64,000 bases of DNA from Rhodococcus sp. ARC_M6 (GTDB lineage Bacteria > Actinomycetota > Actinomycetes > Mycobacteriales > Mycobacteriaceae): the NCBI RefSeq assembly GCF_022810305.1, contig NZ_JALGQH010000018.1:1-64000 (forward strand), in the 5' to 3' direction. Position numbers and translations under genes: made by a program. Below the pieces are notes generated by a model. It was not told the DNA's origin. It saw only the letters and a list, made by a program, of their open reading frames with translations, and searched no databases. This document shows positions 33,811 to 43,469 of the stretch, piece by piece. Within the stretch, counting starts at the first letter, position 1; each line of letters opens with the position of its first letter.

Positions 33811-34462
33811 AAAAACAATGCCCGATCAGGGGTTCTTCGACGACGAGATCATCCCCGTCACTGTCCCGTCGCGACGTGGTGACCCGAAAATTGTTACCCA
33901 CGATGAACATCCGCGTCGCGACATAGCGCTAGCCGATCTTGCTGCACTTCGCCCGATCCGGAGCCGCGTCGACTCCGAAGCGACTGTGACAGCCGGCAAT
34001 GCCTGCGGACAGAACGACGCTGGCGCTGCGGCAATCGTCACCACACCGGAGAATTCCGAGCGGCTCGGATTGCGTCCCTTCGCCAAACTGGTCAGCTGGG
34101 GCGTGGCCGGCGTCGAGCCGAACCGCATGGGCATCGGCACCGTTCCTGCTGTCGCCAAAGCACTTTCGCGAACTGATCTGCAACTCTCCGACATCGATCT
34201 GATCGAGGTCAACGAAGCGTTTGCGGCCCAGGTCCTGGCGTGCGCAAAAGTCTGGGACCTCAGCGAGGCAGACTTGCGAGAGCGGTTCAATGTCAACGGT
34301 TCCGGCATCTCCCTCGGCCATCCCGTCGGTGCCACCGGTGGACGAATTCTCGCGAATCTCCTGCGGGAACTCGATCGACGCCAAGGACGCTACGGAATCG
34401 AAACGATGTGCATCGGTGGGGGACAAGGAATCGCCGCGGTTTTCGAGAATCTGCGACGGTAG
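33806..34462 (+). pseudogene. Thiolase remnant lacking the N-terminal half
   Basis: The frame encodes 218 residues that match only the second half of a thiolase: FFDDEIIPVTVPSRRGDPKIV, TVTAGNACGQNDAGAAA, EVNEAFAAQVLA, NVNGSGISLGHPVGATGG and MCIGGGQG. The N-terminal domain with the nucleophilic cysteine is missing; a complete homologue at 23732 has about 180 more residues in front. No thiolase coding is found upstream on this strand up to 33600. The remaining frame is undamaged and has ATGs at 33806 and 33818, so a half-protein could still be made, but it should not work as a thiolase alone. Confidence 0.82.
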
Positions 34463-34466
34463 CAAA

Positions 34467-35531
34467 CTATTCGGCGGTGATCTGATCGATCAGTCCCCAT
34501 TCCAGGGCCCGGTCGACATTGATTGCGGTGCCGGAAACAAACAGGTGATAGGCACGCCAGCGCCCGATCCTACGCGGAATCGATACTGTGCCACCGGCTC
34601 CCGGGATCAAACCCATTCCGATCTCCGGGAGCCGGAACACCGTACTTGGATGAGCACGGATGGCGTGCGCAAACGCCGGCACTTCGATCCCCGCACCGAC
34701 ACAACTGCCGTGGACGTGCACTTCGATTCGATCAGCCAGTCGCGCCATCAAACGCGCCGCCCCGGCTCGGGTCCGAATCAGGTGTGCGATAGCCAGATCC
34801 GGAGTGGTCCCGAACTCGTCGAGATCACCGCCGGCGGAGAACGACGGACCCGCCCCATCGAGCAAGACCTTCTCGATACTGGAATCCATCAATGCAAGTT
34901 GCAGTGCTGCCACCAGCCCGTCACGCACCTGTGCGCCGTAGGCATTGCGCCGTTCCGGACGGTTGAGTGTGATGTGCAGCAACGCATCACGACGATCGAT
35001 CAATACCGGTTCCTGAGGTGCCGGAGGAGGCAGTGGCCTCGGTCCGCGACCCTCGAGCCACCGACGAAAATCAGGGGTGCCCAGCAATGTCGAGTACGCC
35101 AGCGACTCCACGTCGAGGGCGGCGGGGATGGACAGAGTCTCCCCCATCCGCAAGACCTGGGATGCCACAACTGATGCATACGGATTCTCGTGGAAGCGTT
35201 CGAAGACAACTGCCAACTCGGCATCAAGATCGTCGACGCTGACGAACTCCCGAATTTCTGAGTCCGAGTACGCCGCGACGGTGGTGTCGAGTGCCTGAGC
35301 AAGTGTTCTGGTCGCAGTATCGGGAGCACTGGTACAGCGGCCGACGACAACACGATCACACTCGAGCACCTTGGCTGCAGCAGCCACTGCGACGGCCTCG
35401 GACATAGGCTGATCCAGATCTATAATCATCACTGCGTCGTCGAGAGCACCACCCTCGGCGAGAATCGGATGATCGAGCGCTCCGTCGAGAACATCTTGGG
35501 GAGATAACAAGCGAACCTGATCGACCATCAT
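34467..35531 (-). CDS. Two-domain enoyl-CoA hydratase/isomerase
   Basis: 354 residues. The C-terminal part (about 175-354) is a crotonase domain: ITLNRPERRNAYGAQVRDGL, oxyanion-hole SAGGDLDEF, VHGSCVGAGIEVPAFAHAI and RLPEIGMGLIPGAGG with the catalytic glutamate. The first 165 residues look like a degenerate crotonase-like domain ending in AYSTLLGTPDFRRWLEGRGPRPLPPP, a proline-rich linker. Such fusions are uncommon. It stops 4 bases from the end of the convergent thiolase remnant. Confidence 0.82.
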   Translation of the reverse strand: MMVDQVRLLSPQDVLDGALDHPILAEGGALDDAVMIIDLDQPMSEAVAVAAAAKVLECDRVVVGRCTSAPDTATRTLAQALDTTVAAYSDSEIREFVSVDDLDAELAVVFERFHENPYASVVASQVLRMGETLSIPAALDVESLAYSTLLGTPDFRRWLEGRGPRPLPPPAPQEPVLIDRRDALLHITLNRPERRNAYGAQVRDGLVAALQLALMDSSIEKVLLDGAGPSFSAGGDLDEFGTTPDLAIAHLIRTRAGAARLMARLADRIEVHVHGSCVGAGIEVPAFAHAIRAHPSTVFRLPEIGMGLIPGAGGTVSIPRRIGRWRAYHLFVSGTAINVDRALEWGLIDQITAE

Positions 35532-35618
35532 CGTCCTTCACATGTCTGGGCACCGAATAGCTGCCCCGAGTACGGGATTGCCGGTCCGGTAATACTTTTC
35601 GGAGTGTAACATCGAGTG

Positions 35619-36806
35619 ATGTTTACCTGGCCGGGCGCTGCGAACGAGGATCTCCGGGTACTCGATTGGCTCAGCAGCGGAATCGTGCCACTCACAGGAT
35701 CGCCGGGGCAGCCACCTCGGATTCCGCCGGGCAATGCTGCCACTCTGGCGCGAAGCCTCGGCACATTCGTCAACAAGGACATCGACGGAGCGCGCCTGCT
35801 ATCCGAACGTGCTGCCTTCACCGGTTTTACACGCAACGGAGCGATTTCTGTCGGCGGCAGTTGCCGTATCCTTCCAACGCTCGACGGATGGGCTGCGGTT
35901 TCCTGTGCCAGACCGGACGACCCGGTCTTGTTGGGTGCGTTGATCTCCTCGAATCTCACCGGCGACCCGTGGCCCGCAGTCAGCACATGGTTGTCGGAGA
36001 ATCCCGGAAGCGAACTGGCTGAGCGAGCAGCACTGCTCGGGTTGGCGGGCGCCCCGATCGCCCCCGCACAAGTGCCGGTTCCCTCCCCAACCACTCGACG
36101 TTCAGTTGACGGTGCCCTCGTGGTCGATTTCAGCGCACTCTGGGCAGGTCCGCTGTGCGCTCACCTGTTGGGGGCGGCCGGAGCAAGGGTGGTGAAGGTG
36201 GAAACGGCGACCAGACCGGACGGGGCGAGGCAGGGAAACATCGAGTTCTATTCGCTGCTGCACGCCGGGCATGAGTCCGTCGTCCTTGATCCGAGCACCA
36301 CTGCCGGAAGGTCCGCGATGGCCGCACTAGTGGAGTGCGCTGACATCGTGATCGAAGCCTCTCGGCCGCGTGCACTGGCAGGTTTCGGACTCGATGCCAA
36401 CGCTGCGGTCGCGTCCGGGACCACCTGGATTTCCATCACAGCGGCCGGACGAGACTCTCCGCGAATCGGTTTCGGCGACGACATTGCCGCGTCGAGTGGC
36501 CTGATCGCACATGACGGGGCGGGTACTCCGGTCTTTGTCGGCGACGCAATTGCCGATCCTCTGACCGGACTTCTTGCAGCGGCACTGGCAATGTCCGAAA
36601 CTCCATCCGGAGCAGGGTATCTCTGGGATATTTCGATGGCGGGACTCATAGCATCCACACTTCCCACCCACCCGGCCACCAAGATTCAGGGATACGACCC
36701 CAGATCCGTTGCTCTGCCGTGTAAGCGGGCAAGTACCGGCACCGCGCCGCCTTCCGGAGCCGACACTGAATCAGTTCTTCGCGCCCTCAGGATCGAGGTC
36801 CCGTGA
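35619..36806 (+). CDS. CaiB/BaiF CoA transferase-like protein with swapped domain order
   Basis: 395 residues; GTG 35616 immediately before ATG 35619 is also possible. Residues from about 150 on match the usual CaiB N-terminus (LVVDFSALWAGPLCAHLLGAAGARVVKVE) and reach the catalytic aspartate in FVGDAIADPLTGLLAAALAMS. The first 140 residues (RILPTLDGWAAVSCARPDDPVLL) resemble the small domain that normally lies in the middle of CaiB proteins. The order therefore appears circularly permuted. Its stop overlaps the GTG of the amidohydrolase, so the two are coupled. Confidence 0.75.
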   Translation: MFTWPGAANEDLRVLDWLSSGIVPLTGSPGQPPRIPPGNAATLARSLGTFVNKDIDGARLLSERAAFTGFTRNGAISVGGSCRILPTLDGWAAVSCARPDDPVLLGALISSNLTGDPWPAVSTWLSENPGSELAERAALLGLAGAPIAPAQVPVPSPTTRRSVDGALVVDFSALWAGPLCAHLLGAAGARVVKVETATRPDGARQGNIEFYSLLHAGHESVVLDPSTTAGRSAMAALVECADIVIEASRPRALAGFGLDANAAVASGTTWISITAAGRDSPRIGFGDDIAASSGLIAHDGAGTPVFVGDAIADPLTGLLAAALAMSETPSGAGYLWDISMAGLIASTLPTHPATKIQGYDPRSVALPCKRASTGTAPPSGADTESVLRALRIEVP

Positions 36807-38170
36807 GTGACCTCATCATTGCCAACTGCACTATCGAAGCTGTTCCCGGACTTGATATTCGAATCGGAGATGGACTGATCGCCGAGATCGGATACAACCT
36901 CGAGCGCGGCAGCGAGGCGGTGCTCGATGCCGAAGATAATGACGTCATTCCCGGATTGTGTGATCACCACATCCATCTCCACGCTCTGGCCGCACGGCGA
37001 GCGTCCGTCGAATGCGGTCCACCGTTCGTCCGGAGTTCGACAGAACTTGCTGCAGCACTGCATAGTTCACCGGGAGCCAATGGATGGATACGCGGAGTCG
37101 GTTACTTCGAATCGGCTTCCGGAGAACTCGACCGGGATCAACTCGATCGTCTTCACAGTGCTCGCCCGGTCCGTATTCAACACCGCAGTGGCGCTCTGTG
37201 GATTCTGAACACAGCCGGCGTCGAAGCAACTGGACTGGAACAGGCTGATCACCCCGGCGTCGAGCGGGACAGCGCCGGTCGACCAACCGGACGTGTGTGG
37301 CGAGCCGACGCCTGGCTTCGTGATCAGATTCCCGGGAACGCTCCCCCGTCACTGAAAGCCGTCGGGTCCGAGCTTGCCGCCCTCGGCATCACGTCCGTCA
37401 CCGATGCAACTCCAGACCTCGATGCGGATGGCATTGCCTCGATCTCTGAAGCAGTATCCAAACGTGAACTAACACAACGGGTGCATCTTCTTGGCGCTCC
37501 CTTAGGGAGCGGACAGTTCTCGGATCGACTGACGGTGGGGCCGTACAAGATCGTGCTTGCAGATTCCGGACTGCCAGACCTCGACGAATTGGCTCGAACA
37601 ATCACAGCGTGCCACGGCGCCGGTCGAGCAATAGCGGCGCATAGTGTCAGTCGCGAAGCGCTCCTGATTCTGTTGTCCGTCCTCCGCGAGGTAGGCACAA
37701 TCAGGGGTGACCGCGTCGAACACGGGGCACTGATTCCCGCTGAGTCCGTCGAGGAAATCCACCGCCTCGGGTTGACTGTGGTTACTCAACCCGGGTTCAT
37801 AGCCGACCGCGGCGACGACTACCTCGAACACGTCGACCCGATGGATATCAACGATCTCTACCGTTGCCGGTCTCTGCTCGATTCATCTGTGCCAGTTGCC
37901 TTTTCCAGCGATGCACCCTACGGACCATTAGACCCCTGGACGGTGATAGCAGCTGCCCAATCGCGAACGACGCCCGCCGACGTTGTTCTGGGTGGCGAAG
38001 AGTCCGTCGACTATGACAGTGCGCTCGACGCCTACCTCGGAGAGCCGAATGATCCAGGCGGCCCGCCGCGCCGAGTTGTCGTGGGCGCGTCGGGCGACCT
38101 GGTTGTCTTGACCAAGTCACGGCCTCCAACAGTGTTGGCGACCGTAATAGGCGGTAGACAGGTCTACTGA
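36803..38170 (+). CDS. Amidohydrolase 3 family metal-dependent hydrolase
   Basis: 455 residues, GTG start overlapping the previous stop (GTGA). N-terminal composite beta domain, then VIPGLCDHHIHLHALA (metal-binding H56/H58 region), IAAHSVS, VEHGAL and FSSDAPYGPLDPW, typical of the YtcJ-like amidohydrolase 3 family. Usual substrates are amides, cyclic imides or N-formyl compounds. Coupling to a CoA transferase suggests it produces or opens a precursor acid. Convergent with the SDR gene, 8 bases apart. Confidence 0.85.
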   Translation: MSDLIIANCTIEAVPGLDIRIGDGLIAEIGYNLERGSEAVLDAEDNDVIPGLCDHHIHLHALAARRASVECGPPFVRSSTELAAALHSSPGANGWIRGVGYFESASGELDRDQLDRLHSARPVRIQHRSGALWILNTAGVEATGLEQADHPGVERDSAGRPTGRVWRADAWLRDQIPGNAPPSLKAVGSELAALGITSVTDATPDLDADGIASISEAVSKRELTQRVHLLGAPLGSGQFSDRLTVGPYKIVLADSGLPDLDELARTITACHGAGRAIAAHSVSREALLILLSVLREVGTIRGDRVEHGALIPAESVEEIHRLGLTVVTQPGFIADRGDDYLEHVDPMDINDLYRCRSLLDSSVPVAFSSDAPYGPLDPWTVIAAAQSRTTPADVVLGGEESVDYDSALDAYLGEPNDPGGPPRRVVVGASGDLVVLTKSRPPTVLATVIGGRQVY

Positions 38171-38178
38171 GGAGGGCC

Positions 38179-38919
38179 TTAGATGTGACGCCCCCCGGTG
38201 ATTTCCAAGACCGTACCCGTCATATAGCTCGACAGATCGCTGGCCAGAAAGAGGACCACTGACGCAACCTCGGATGGTTCTGCAGCGCGACCCATCGGAA
38301 TCTCGGCCAGTTTCTCGTTCCAAATTCGTTCCGGCATTGCCTCGGTCATCGGCGTGCGGACCAATCCCGGCTGGATGGCGTTGACTCGAACATTCTTGAA
38401 GGCAACCTCTTTCGCTGCTGCCTTGGTCAGACCGACAATTCCGGCTTTGGCTGCGGAATAGTTGGTCTGACCCAACAAGCCGACCTTGCCCGAGATAGAC
38501 GAGACGTTGACGATGGCACCGGTTTCCCGCTCACGCATACGGGCCGCCGCAGCACGAGTGCCATTCCAGGCCCCCTTGAGGTGGACTGCGATGACGTCGT
38601 CGAACTGCTCTTCGGTCATCTTGCGCATGGTTGCATCGCGGGTCATTCCGGCGTTGTTCACCATGATATCGATCGGCCCGAAAGCAGATTCGGCAAGATC
38701 AATCATCGCCTCGACCTGAGCGAATTTCCTTACGTCACAAGATGCGAAGCAGGCAACCGAGTCACCACCGAGTTCAGCGACGGCTGCGGTGCCTATACTC
38801 TCGTTGATGTCGCCGATCACCACCGTGGCGCCTTCCTTGATGAAGGTGCGGGCAATTTCGAGCCCGATCCCCTGTGCGCCGCCGGTTACTACCGCTACTT
38901 TGCCGTCCAGCATTCCCAT
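38179..38919 (-). CDS. FabG-like short-chain dehydrogenase
   Basis: 246 residues. [23 protein letters not shown], catalytic serine in [15 protein letters not shown] and the FabG-type tail [14 protein letters not shown]. Probably a 3-hydroxyacyl-CoA dehydrogenase of the neighbouring beta-oxidation genes. It is 44 bases downstream of the acyl-CoA dehydrogenase gene on the same strand. Confidence 0.89.
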   Translation of the reverse strand: MGMLDGKVAVVTGGAQGIGLEIARTFIKEGATVVIGDINESIGTAAVAELGGDSVACFASCDVRKFAQVEAMIDLAESAFGPIDIMVNNAGMTRDATMRKMTEEQFDDVIAVHLKGAWNGTRAAAARMRERETGAIVNVSSISGKVGLLGQTNYSAAKAGIVGLTKAAAKEVAFKNVRVNAIQPGLVRTPMTEAMPERIWNEKLAEIPMGRAAEPSEVASVVLFLASDLSSYMTGTVLEITGGRHI

Positions 38920-38963
38920 GTCTACTCCATTTGTCAGTGAGAAAAAATCCGCGCAAGAACCTG

Positions 38964-40151
38964 TCAGCGCAGTGCTTGCTTCTTCGCTTGGGACACAAGA
39001 CCGCCGCCCAGAATCAACCGCTGAATTTCGCTGGTTCCCTCGTAGAGGCGCAGCAGTCGCACTTCACGATAGATCCGTTCGACAGGAACTCCACGCATGT
39101 ATCCGCTACCGCCGTGAATCTGCACGGCGAGGTCTGCAACCTTGCCCACCATTTCGGTGCAGAAGAGCTTTGCTGCGGAAGGCCCGAGACGTCGATCTTC
39201 GCCGCTGACATAGCGCGCCGCTACCTCCCGAACCATTGCCCGTCCCGCCATCACACCTGCCTGTTGGTCTGCAAGCATCGCCTGCACCAGTTGGAAGTCG
39301 CCGATCGCCGTTCCGCCTTGTTCGGTAGCGACGGAGAATGCCACAGATTCGTCCAGCGCACGCTGCGCTGCACCAACCGAGAGCGCAGCGATATGTACTC
39401 GACCGCGAGCCAACGACGTCATCGCCGCCCGATATCCGGTGTCCTCATCGCCGCCGACCAGTGCGGACCTCGGCACACGAATGTTGTCGAAGCTAACTTC
39501 GGCGGTCCACGCGCCTTCCTGTCCCATCTTGTGGTCCTTAGGCCCCACGACAACACCAGGCGTGTCTGCCGGTACGAGGAAGACCGCAATACCCGGTCCG
39601 CGCGAATCAGCCGGCCGAGTTCGCGCGAAGACAACGAACAACTGCGCGAGCGGAGCATTGGTGATGAAACGCTTACTACCGTCGATCACCCAATCGGAAC
39701 CATCGGACACTGCCTTCGTTCGAAGTCCCGCAGGATTCGAACCGGCACCTGATTCAGTCAGCGCAAAGGAGGCTACGACGTCGCCTGCTGCGATTCTTTC
39801 GAGCCACAACGATTTCTGCTCGTCGGTACCGAATCCGACCAGGACCTGACCCGCGATGCCATTGTTGGTGCCGAACATCGATCGAAGGGCCAGAGACGTG
39901 TATCCGAACTCCATCGCCAGTTCGACATCTTGGGTGAGATCGAGACCCAATCCACCCCATTCCTGAGGGATCGCGTAACCGAAGAGTCCGATGTCCGCAG
40001 CCTTCTTGCGGATATCCGCTGGAATTGCATCGGTGTCTGCTATCTCCTGCTCGCGCGGGACGACTTCCTTCCGGATGAACTCCCGTGCAGTCGCCAAGAT
40101 ATCCGCAAAATCTTCCGAGTCGACCTGCATTTCACCACTCACCTTGCTCAT
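38964..40151 (-). CDS. Acyl-CoA dehydrogenase (paralogue of the 56223 gene)
   Basis: 395 residues from ATG 40151; another ATG four codons upstream (40163) is possible. [35 protein letters not shown] and catalytic glutamate in [13 protein letters not shown]. It is very similar along its whole length to the dehydrogenase at 56223-57413, roughly four in five residues by eye, so the two are recent paralogues on either side of the island. Followed by a FabG-like SDR. Confidence 0.9.
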   Translation of the reverse strand: MSKVSGEMQVDSEDFADILATAREFIRKEVVPREQEIADTDAIPADIRKKAADIGLFGYAIPQEWGGLGLDLTQDVELAMEFGYTSLALRSMFGTNNGIAGQVLVGFGTDEQKSLWLERIAAGDVVASFALTESGAGSNPAGLRTKAVSDGSDWVIDGSKRFITNAPLAQLFVVFARTRPADSRGPGIAVFLVPADTPGVVVGPKDHKMGQEGAWTAEVSFDNIRVPRSALVGGDEDTGYRAAMTSLARGRVHIAALSVGAAQRALDESVAFSVATEQGGTAIGDFQLVQAMLADQQAGVMAGRAMVREVAARYVSGEDRRLGPSAAKLFCTEMVGKVADLAVQIHGGSGYMRGVPVERIYREVRLLRLYEGTSEIQRLILGGGLVSQAKKQALR

Positions 40152-40307
40152 CCGTGCCCACATCTTCGGCCGTACCTACGAAATCAATTGTCGGCAAATC
40201 AAATTCGCCGACGGCAACGATGTCCGCCAGTTGCGGAGCCCGTCGGTGTCTGCGAAGACAGTCAATACCGCCCGGTACACGGAGTCAAAGTTCAAATCCT
40301 TAACCAT

Positions 40308-40343
40308 CGGTATGGCAGAACCTATGCAGATTCCGCCATACCG
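40308..40343 (-). terminator. Hairpin after the downstream binding-protein gene
   Basis: Perfect 9-bp arms CGGTATGGC (40308-40316) and GCCATACCG (40335-40343) with an 18-base loop, 20 bases beyond the stop at 40364. The gap 40152-40363 contains no gene otherwise. Confidence 0.6.
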
Positions 40344-40363
40344 CGTTCAACGGCTCTCGGGGC

Positions 40364-41383
40364 CTACTTGATCAGAATTGCCTGCTCGTATGTAACCTTG
40401 GGCTCCGGCTTGAGCACCTCGACGGCAGTGAGCGCATCGACTGTTCGCTGAAAATCGGCCGGCGAAATCGCCGCATCCAGCACTGCGAAGTTTTCGCGAA
40501 TCCGATCGACGGCTTCAGCCGGGACATCCTTACCGACAGCATCGACGATCAGCTTGTTTACAGCCGCTGCGTTTGCCGGATCGTTCATGTAGTCGTATGC
40601 CTTGCTCATCGCGGAGCAGAAGGATGCCGATGTCTGCGGATTCGCTTCTACCCAGCTACGCCGGCTCTGCCAGAACGCGCCCAAGAGCTGATAATTCGGG
40701 AGGTTGCCTGAGAGCTCGGCCAGCTCGATCGCATCGCCCTTGGCTACGAGCGTCTCCGACGTGGGAGTTACGACCATGGCTGCATCGACCTGACCTGTGA
40801 TCAGAGCGGCCTGAGCGGTGCTGCCCGAACCGATGTTGACCAACGTGTAGTCACCGTCGTTCAACCCGAAGGAGGCCAGCGTCTTCACCATGAGATTCGA
40901 GGTACCGGTGCCGGCAGCGGCAGGCATACCGAGCGTCTTACCGCGAAGCGACTTCAGGACGTCTTCGGCGCTCGCCCCGGTTGCCGCGGACGGCAAGCTC
41001 GAGCCCTTGGGTGCAACGATCGATGTCGGCACCGGACCGGAACCGCCGCACGATCCAACCGCGTCCTGTCCCTGCTGCACCGCGGCCAGAACCTGACTTG
41101 GCGACGAAGCTCCGAAATCCTCGACGCCACTTGCCAAAAGCTGGTTGTGCCCCATTCCAGACGGAGCTGGACTGACAGTTACTTCGATTTTCCCGTCAGC
41201 GAAGTAACCTTCCTGCTCCGCTGCAGCCAACGGGATTCCCCAGATCCCGCCGGGCGTAACCGACACATTGACCTTTGCCGCCGAGCCGTCAGTGGTATCC
41301 CCGGTACCGGCGTCGCTACCGCAAGCAACCAAGGACAGACCCAACAACGCAGCAGTGGACATCCGAACTAGACCTGCACGCAT
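40364..41383 (-). CDS. ABC solute-binding lipoprotein, NMT1/SsuA type (copy 1)
   Basis: 339 residues from ATG 41383 (GGAGG seven bases upstream). Short signal with lipobox LVACGS, so it is lipid-anchored. The mature part has the NMT1/THI5-like signatures VSVTPGGIWGIPLAAAEQEGYF, GKTLGMPAAAGTGTSNLMVKTLASFGL and WQSRRSWVEANP. Such proteins bring sulfonates, nitrate, taurine, pyrimidine precursors or aromatic acids to a permease. It is a clear paralogue of the protein at 43470 and belongs with the permease and ATPase between them. An operator-type dyad lies 52 bases upstream, so it may have its own promoter. Confidence 0.88.
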   Translation of the reverse strand: MRAGLVRMSTAALLGLSLVACGSDAGTGDTTDGSAAKVNVSVTPGGIWGIPLAAAEQEGYFADGKIEVTVSPAPSGMGHNQLLASGVEDFGASSPSQVLAAVQQGQDAVGSCGGSGPVPTSIVAPKGSSLPSAATGASAEDVLKSLRGKTLGMPAAAGTGTSNLMVKTLASFGLNDGDYTLVNIGSGSTAQAALITGQVDAAMVVTPTSETLVAKGDAIELAELSGNLPNYQLLGAFWQSRRSWVEANPQTSASFCSAMSKAYDYMNDPANAAAVNKLIVDAVGKDVPAEAVDRIRENFAVLDAAISPADFQRTVDALTAVEVLKPEPKVTYEQAILIK

Positions 41384-41434
41384 CGCCAACCTCCAAATTT
41401 CAGTGAACCTGAACAGAGTGGCCAGGTATGAGAT

Positions 41435-41452
41435 TAATCATAATCATGATTA
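41435..41452. promoter_or_regulatory. Island operator site A
   Basis: TAATCAT-AATC-ATGATTA: perfect 7-bp arms with a 4-base centre, 52 bases before the binding-protein start at 41383. One of seven sites with a WRTC centre flanked by AT in the 40-63 kb region. Confidence 0.65.
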
Positions 41453-41504
41453 GTGAATATTCAAGTGTTTCAACATAATTCGATGAAGAATTATCAAGCA
41501 AAGA

Positions 41505-41529
41505 GGCCGGCTCCATAAAGGAACCGGCC
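41505..41529 (-). terminator. Terminator after the permease gene
   Basis: GGCCGGCTCC (41505-41514) and GGAACCGGCC (41520-41529) pair with one mismatch around ATAAA, 26 bases beyond the permease stop. It separates the permease gene from the downstream binding-protein gene. Confidence 0.7.
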
Positions 41530-41554
41530 CCGGAGTGTCCGTCTGAAAACTGTG

Positions 41555-42403
41555 TCAGTTCTGCCAGCGAAGCAACCAGCGTTCGAACTTGCTCGAACCG
41601 ATACTGGCCACCGTCGCAATGGTCACCAGCACGATCAGGACTGCAAAAACGTAGTCGATCTGGAATTCACTGCTGTATCGCACAATGTCTTGACCCAGGC
41701 CGTTCTTTGCCGCGATCATCTCACTCGCGATCACACCCAGGATCGCGTACGTGATTGCCAGACGCAAGCCGGCAAAGATCGTCGGAACTGCTGACGGCAG
41801 AATCACTTTCGTCATCATCTTCTGTCGGTTCAGCCCGACGACCTTGGCCATGGTCATCTGATCACGATCTACACCCTTGACTGCGGATCGAGAGTTCTCC
41901 ACGAGCAGGAAGAACACGATCGACACACCCATCACGACTTTGGAAGTGTTTGTCAGACCAAACCAGGCGACGAACAACGGAGCCAAGGCAATTCGCGGAA
42001 CTGCGTTGAGTGGGACGAGGAACGGACTGAACACGCGATCCAGAAACTCGTTGGTGCCGATCAAACAACCCACAACGATTCCGGATACGGAACCGATGAC
42101 AAACGACTGGACCACCGCAGTCAGAGTTGCACCCGCCGAAACACGCATCTGTTTCGACGTCACGTAATCGATCAATGCGCCCCACACCGCGCTCGGCTGG
42201 CTGACGAACAGTGCGTTCGCCCAACCCTTGTTGACAGCAACTTCCCACAGGATCAGGAAGCCGACCACAATCACGAATTGCGTGGCAAGGATGCCTGCTG
42301 TGAACTTCGACGGTCGCCAGAATCGTTTCGACTTCGTCACCGGCGCAGCGTGACTGCGTGTCGCGGGTACTGCAGTCACCGTGGTTTCCAATTGTGTACT
42401 CAT
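41555..42403 (-). CDS. ABC transporter permease (SsuC/TauC type)
   Basis: 282 residues with about six transmembrane segments and the EAA-type cytoplasmic loop (VDRDQMTMAKVVGLNRQKMMTKVILPSAVPTIFAGLRLAI) that docks to the ATPase. A 35-residue charged N-terminus precedes the first helix. It lies 46 bases downstream of the ATPase gene. The family imports sulfonates, nitrate or aromatic acids; the ligand depends on the two adjacent binding proteins. Confidence 0.9.
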   Translation of the reverse strand: MSTQLETTVTAVPATRSHAAPVTKSKRFWRPSKFTAGILATQFVIVVGFLILWEVAVNKGWANALFVSQPSAVWGALIDYVTSKQMRVSAGATLTAVVQSFVIGSVSGIVVGCLIGTNEFLDRVFSPFLVPLNAVPRIALAPLFVAWFGLTNTSKVVMGVSIVFFLLVENSRSAVKGVDRDQMTMAKVVGLNRQKMMTKVILPSAVPTIFAGLRLAITYAILGVIASEMIAAKNGLGQDIVRYSSEFQIDYVFAVLIVLVTIATVASIGSSKFERWLLRWQN

Positions 42404-42449
42404 TCGCTATTTCCGATCTGTCTCGCCGGTGCGGGCTGTGAGTTGCCCG

Positions 42450-43337
42450 TTAGTCTGTGGGTGTTTCACTACGCCCGACGGCGCCTTCGAGTTGAGTGAA
42501 CAGCTCGTGCTGCAACTCGCGGAATCGCTCGGTGAAGATGATCTCGTCAATCAGATGTGCTCGCGGACGCGGAAGATCGATGAGAAGATCCGTCGCAATT
42601 CGCCCGGGGCTCGGAAGCATCACGATGACACGGTCTGCAAGCACTGTCGCTTCCTGCAGGTCATGAGTGACCAGGAAGACTGTTCGCTTGGTATCACCGT
42701 TCTCGTCGAGATCGTTCTCCCAGATTCGCAGGAACTCGCCCTGCATGTGGAGTCGAGTCCGCGCATCGAGTGCCGCGAACGGTTCATCCATCAACAACAT
42801 TGTGGGGTCGGACGCCATCGTCCGTGCAATCGCCACACGCTGACGCATACCCTGCGACAGTTGCGACGGAAATTGCTTCTCCTTGCCAGCCAAACCGACC
42901 ATCGCAAGCATCTCGTCGGCACGCTTCTTACGTTCTCCCGCAGGAACATTGCGCGCTTCCAGCGGAAGTGAAACGTTCTTCCGGGCGGTGCGCCAAGGAA
43001 GAAGCGAATCTCGCGCGAACATGTACCCGAGATCGAAGTTCGGCGATTTGGGTGTGCTCCCCGAAAGGAACACTTTTCCACCCGTGGGCGCGGCCAAACC
43101 CGCCGCCATGTTCAGCAACGTGGTCTTGCCACAACCACTGGCTCCCACAATCGCAATGAACTGACCGGCCGGAACCTCGAAACTGACGTTGTCCAGGGCA
43201 ACGAATTCGGCTGTACCACCCGAGCCCCCATAGACCTGCGACACGTTCTCGAACTTGAGAATGGAGTCGCGTACGGGCTTGACACGCTGTTCGTCGGTCA
43301 TGGTTACATCCGATTGCCTGCTGTACAGATCTGTCAT
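42450..43337 (-). CDS. ABC transporter ATPase (SsuB/TauB type)
   Basis: 295 residues from ATG 43337; an ATG 12 codons later (43301) is also possible. Walker [11 protein letters not shown]-loop region, signature LSQGMRQR, Walker [12 protein letters not shown] and H-loop VTHD are intact. It energises the import system with the permease at 41555. C-terminal tail of about 40 residues without recognised domain. Confidence 0.92.
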   Translation of the reverse strand: MTDLYSRQSDVTMTDEQRVKPVRDSILKFENVSQVYGGSGGTAEFVALDNVSFEVPAGQFIAIVGASGCGKTTLLNMAAGLAAPTGGKVFLSGSTPKSPNFDLGYMFARDSLLPWRTARKNVSLPLEARNVPAGERKKRADEMLAMVGLAGKEKQFPSQLSQGMRQRVAIARTMASDPTMLLMDEPFAALDARTRLHMQGEFLRIWENDLDENGDTKRTVFLVTHDLQEATVLADRVIVMLPSPGRIATDLLIDLPRPRAHLIDEIIFTERFRELQHELFTQLEGAVGRSETPTD

Positions 43338-43469
43338 CTCATTCTCGATCCACTTCGGGTTCCGAATCCGTCGACGCTCGACGGGCGTATGCATACACAC
43401 ACATTGAGGCTGGCGTTCGATTCCTCTTCACCGACGAATGTCATTGGTTCGCAGGCGAATCTCGAACAA

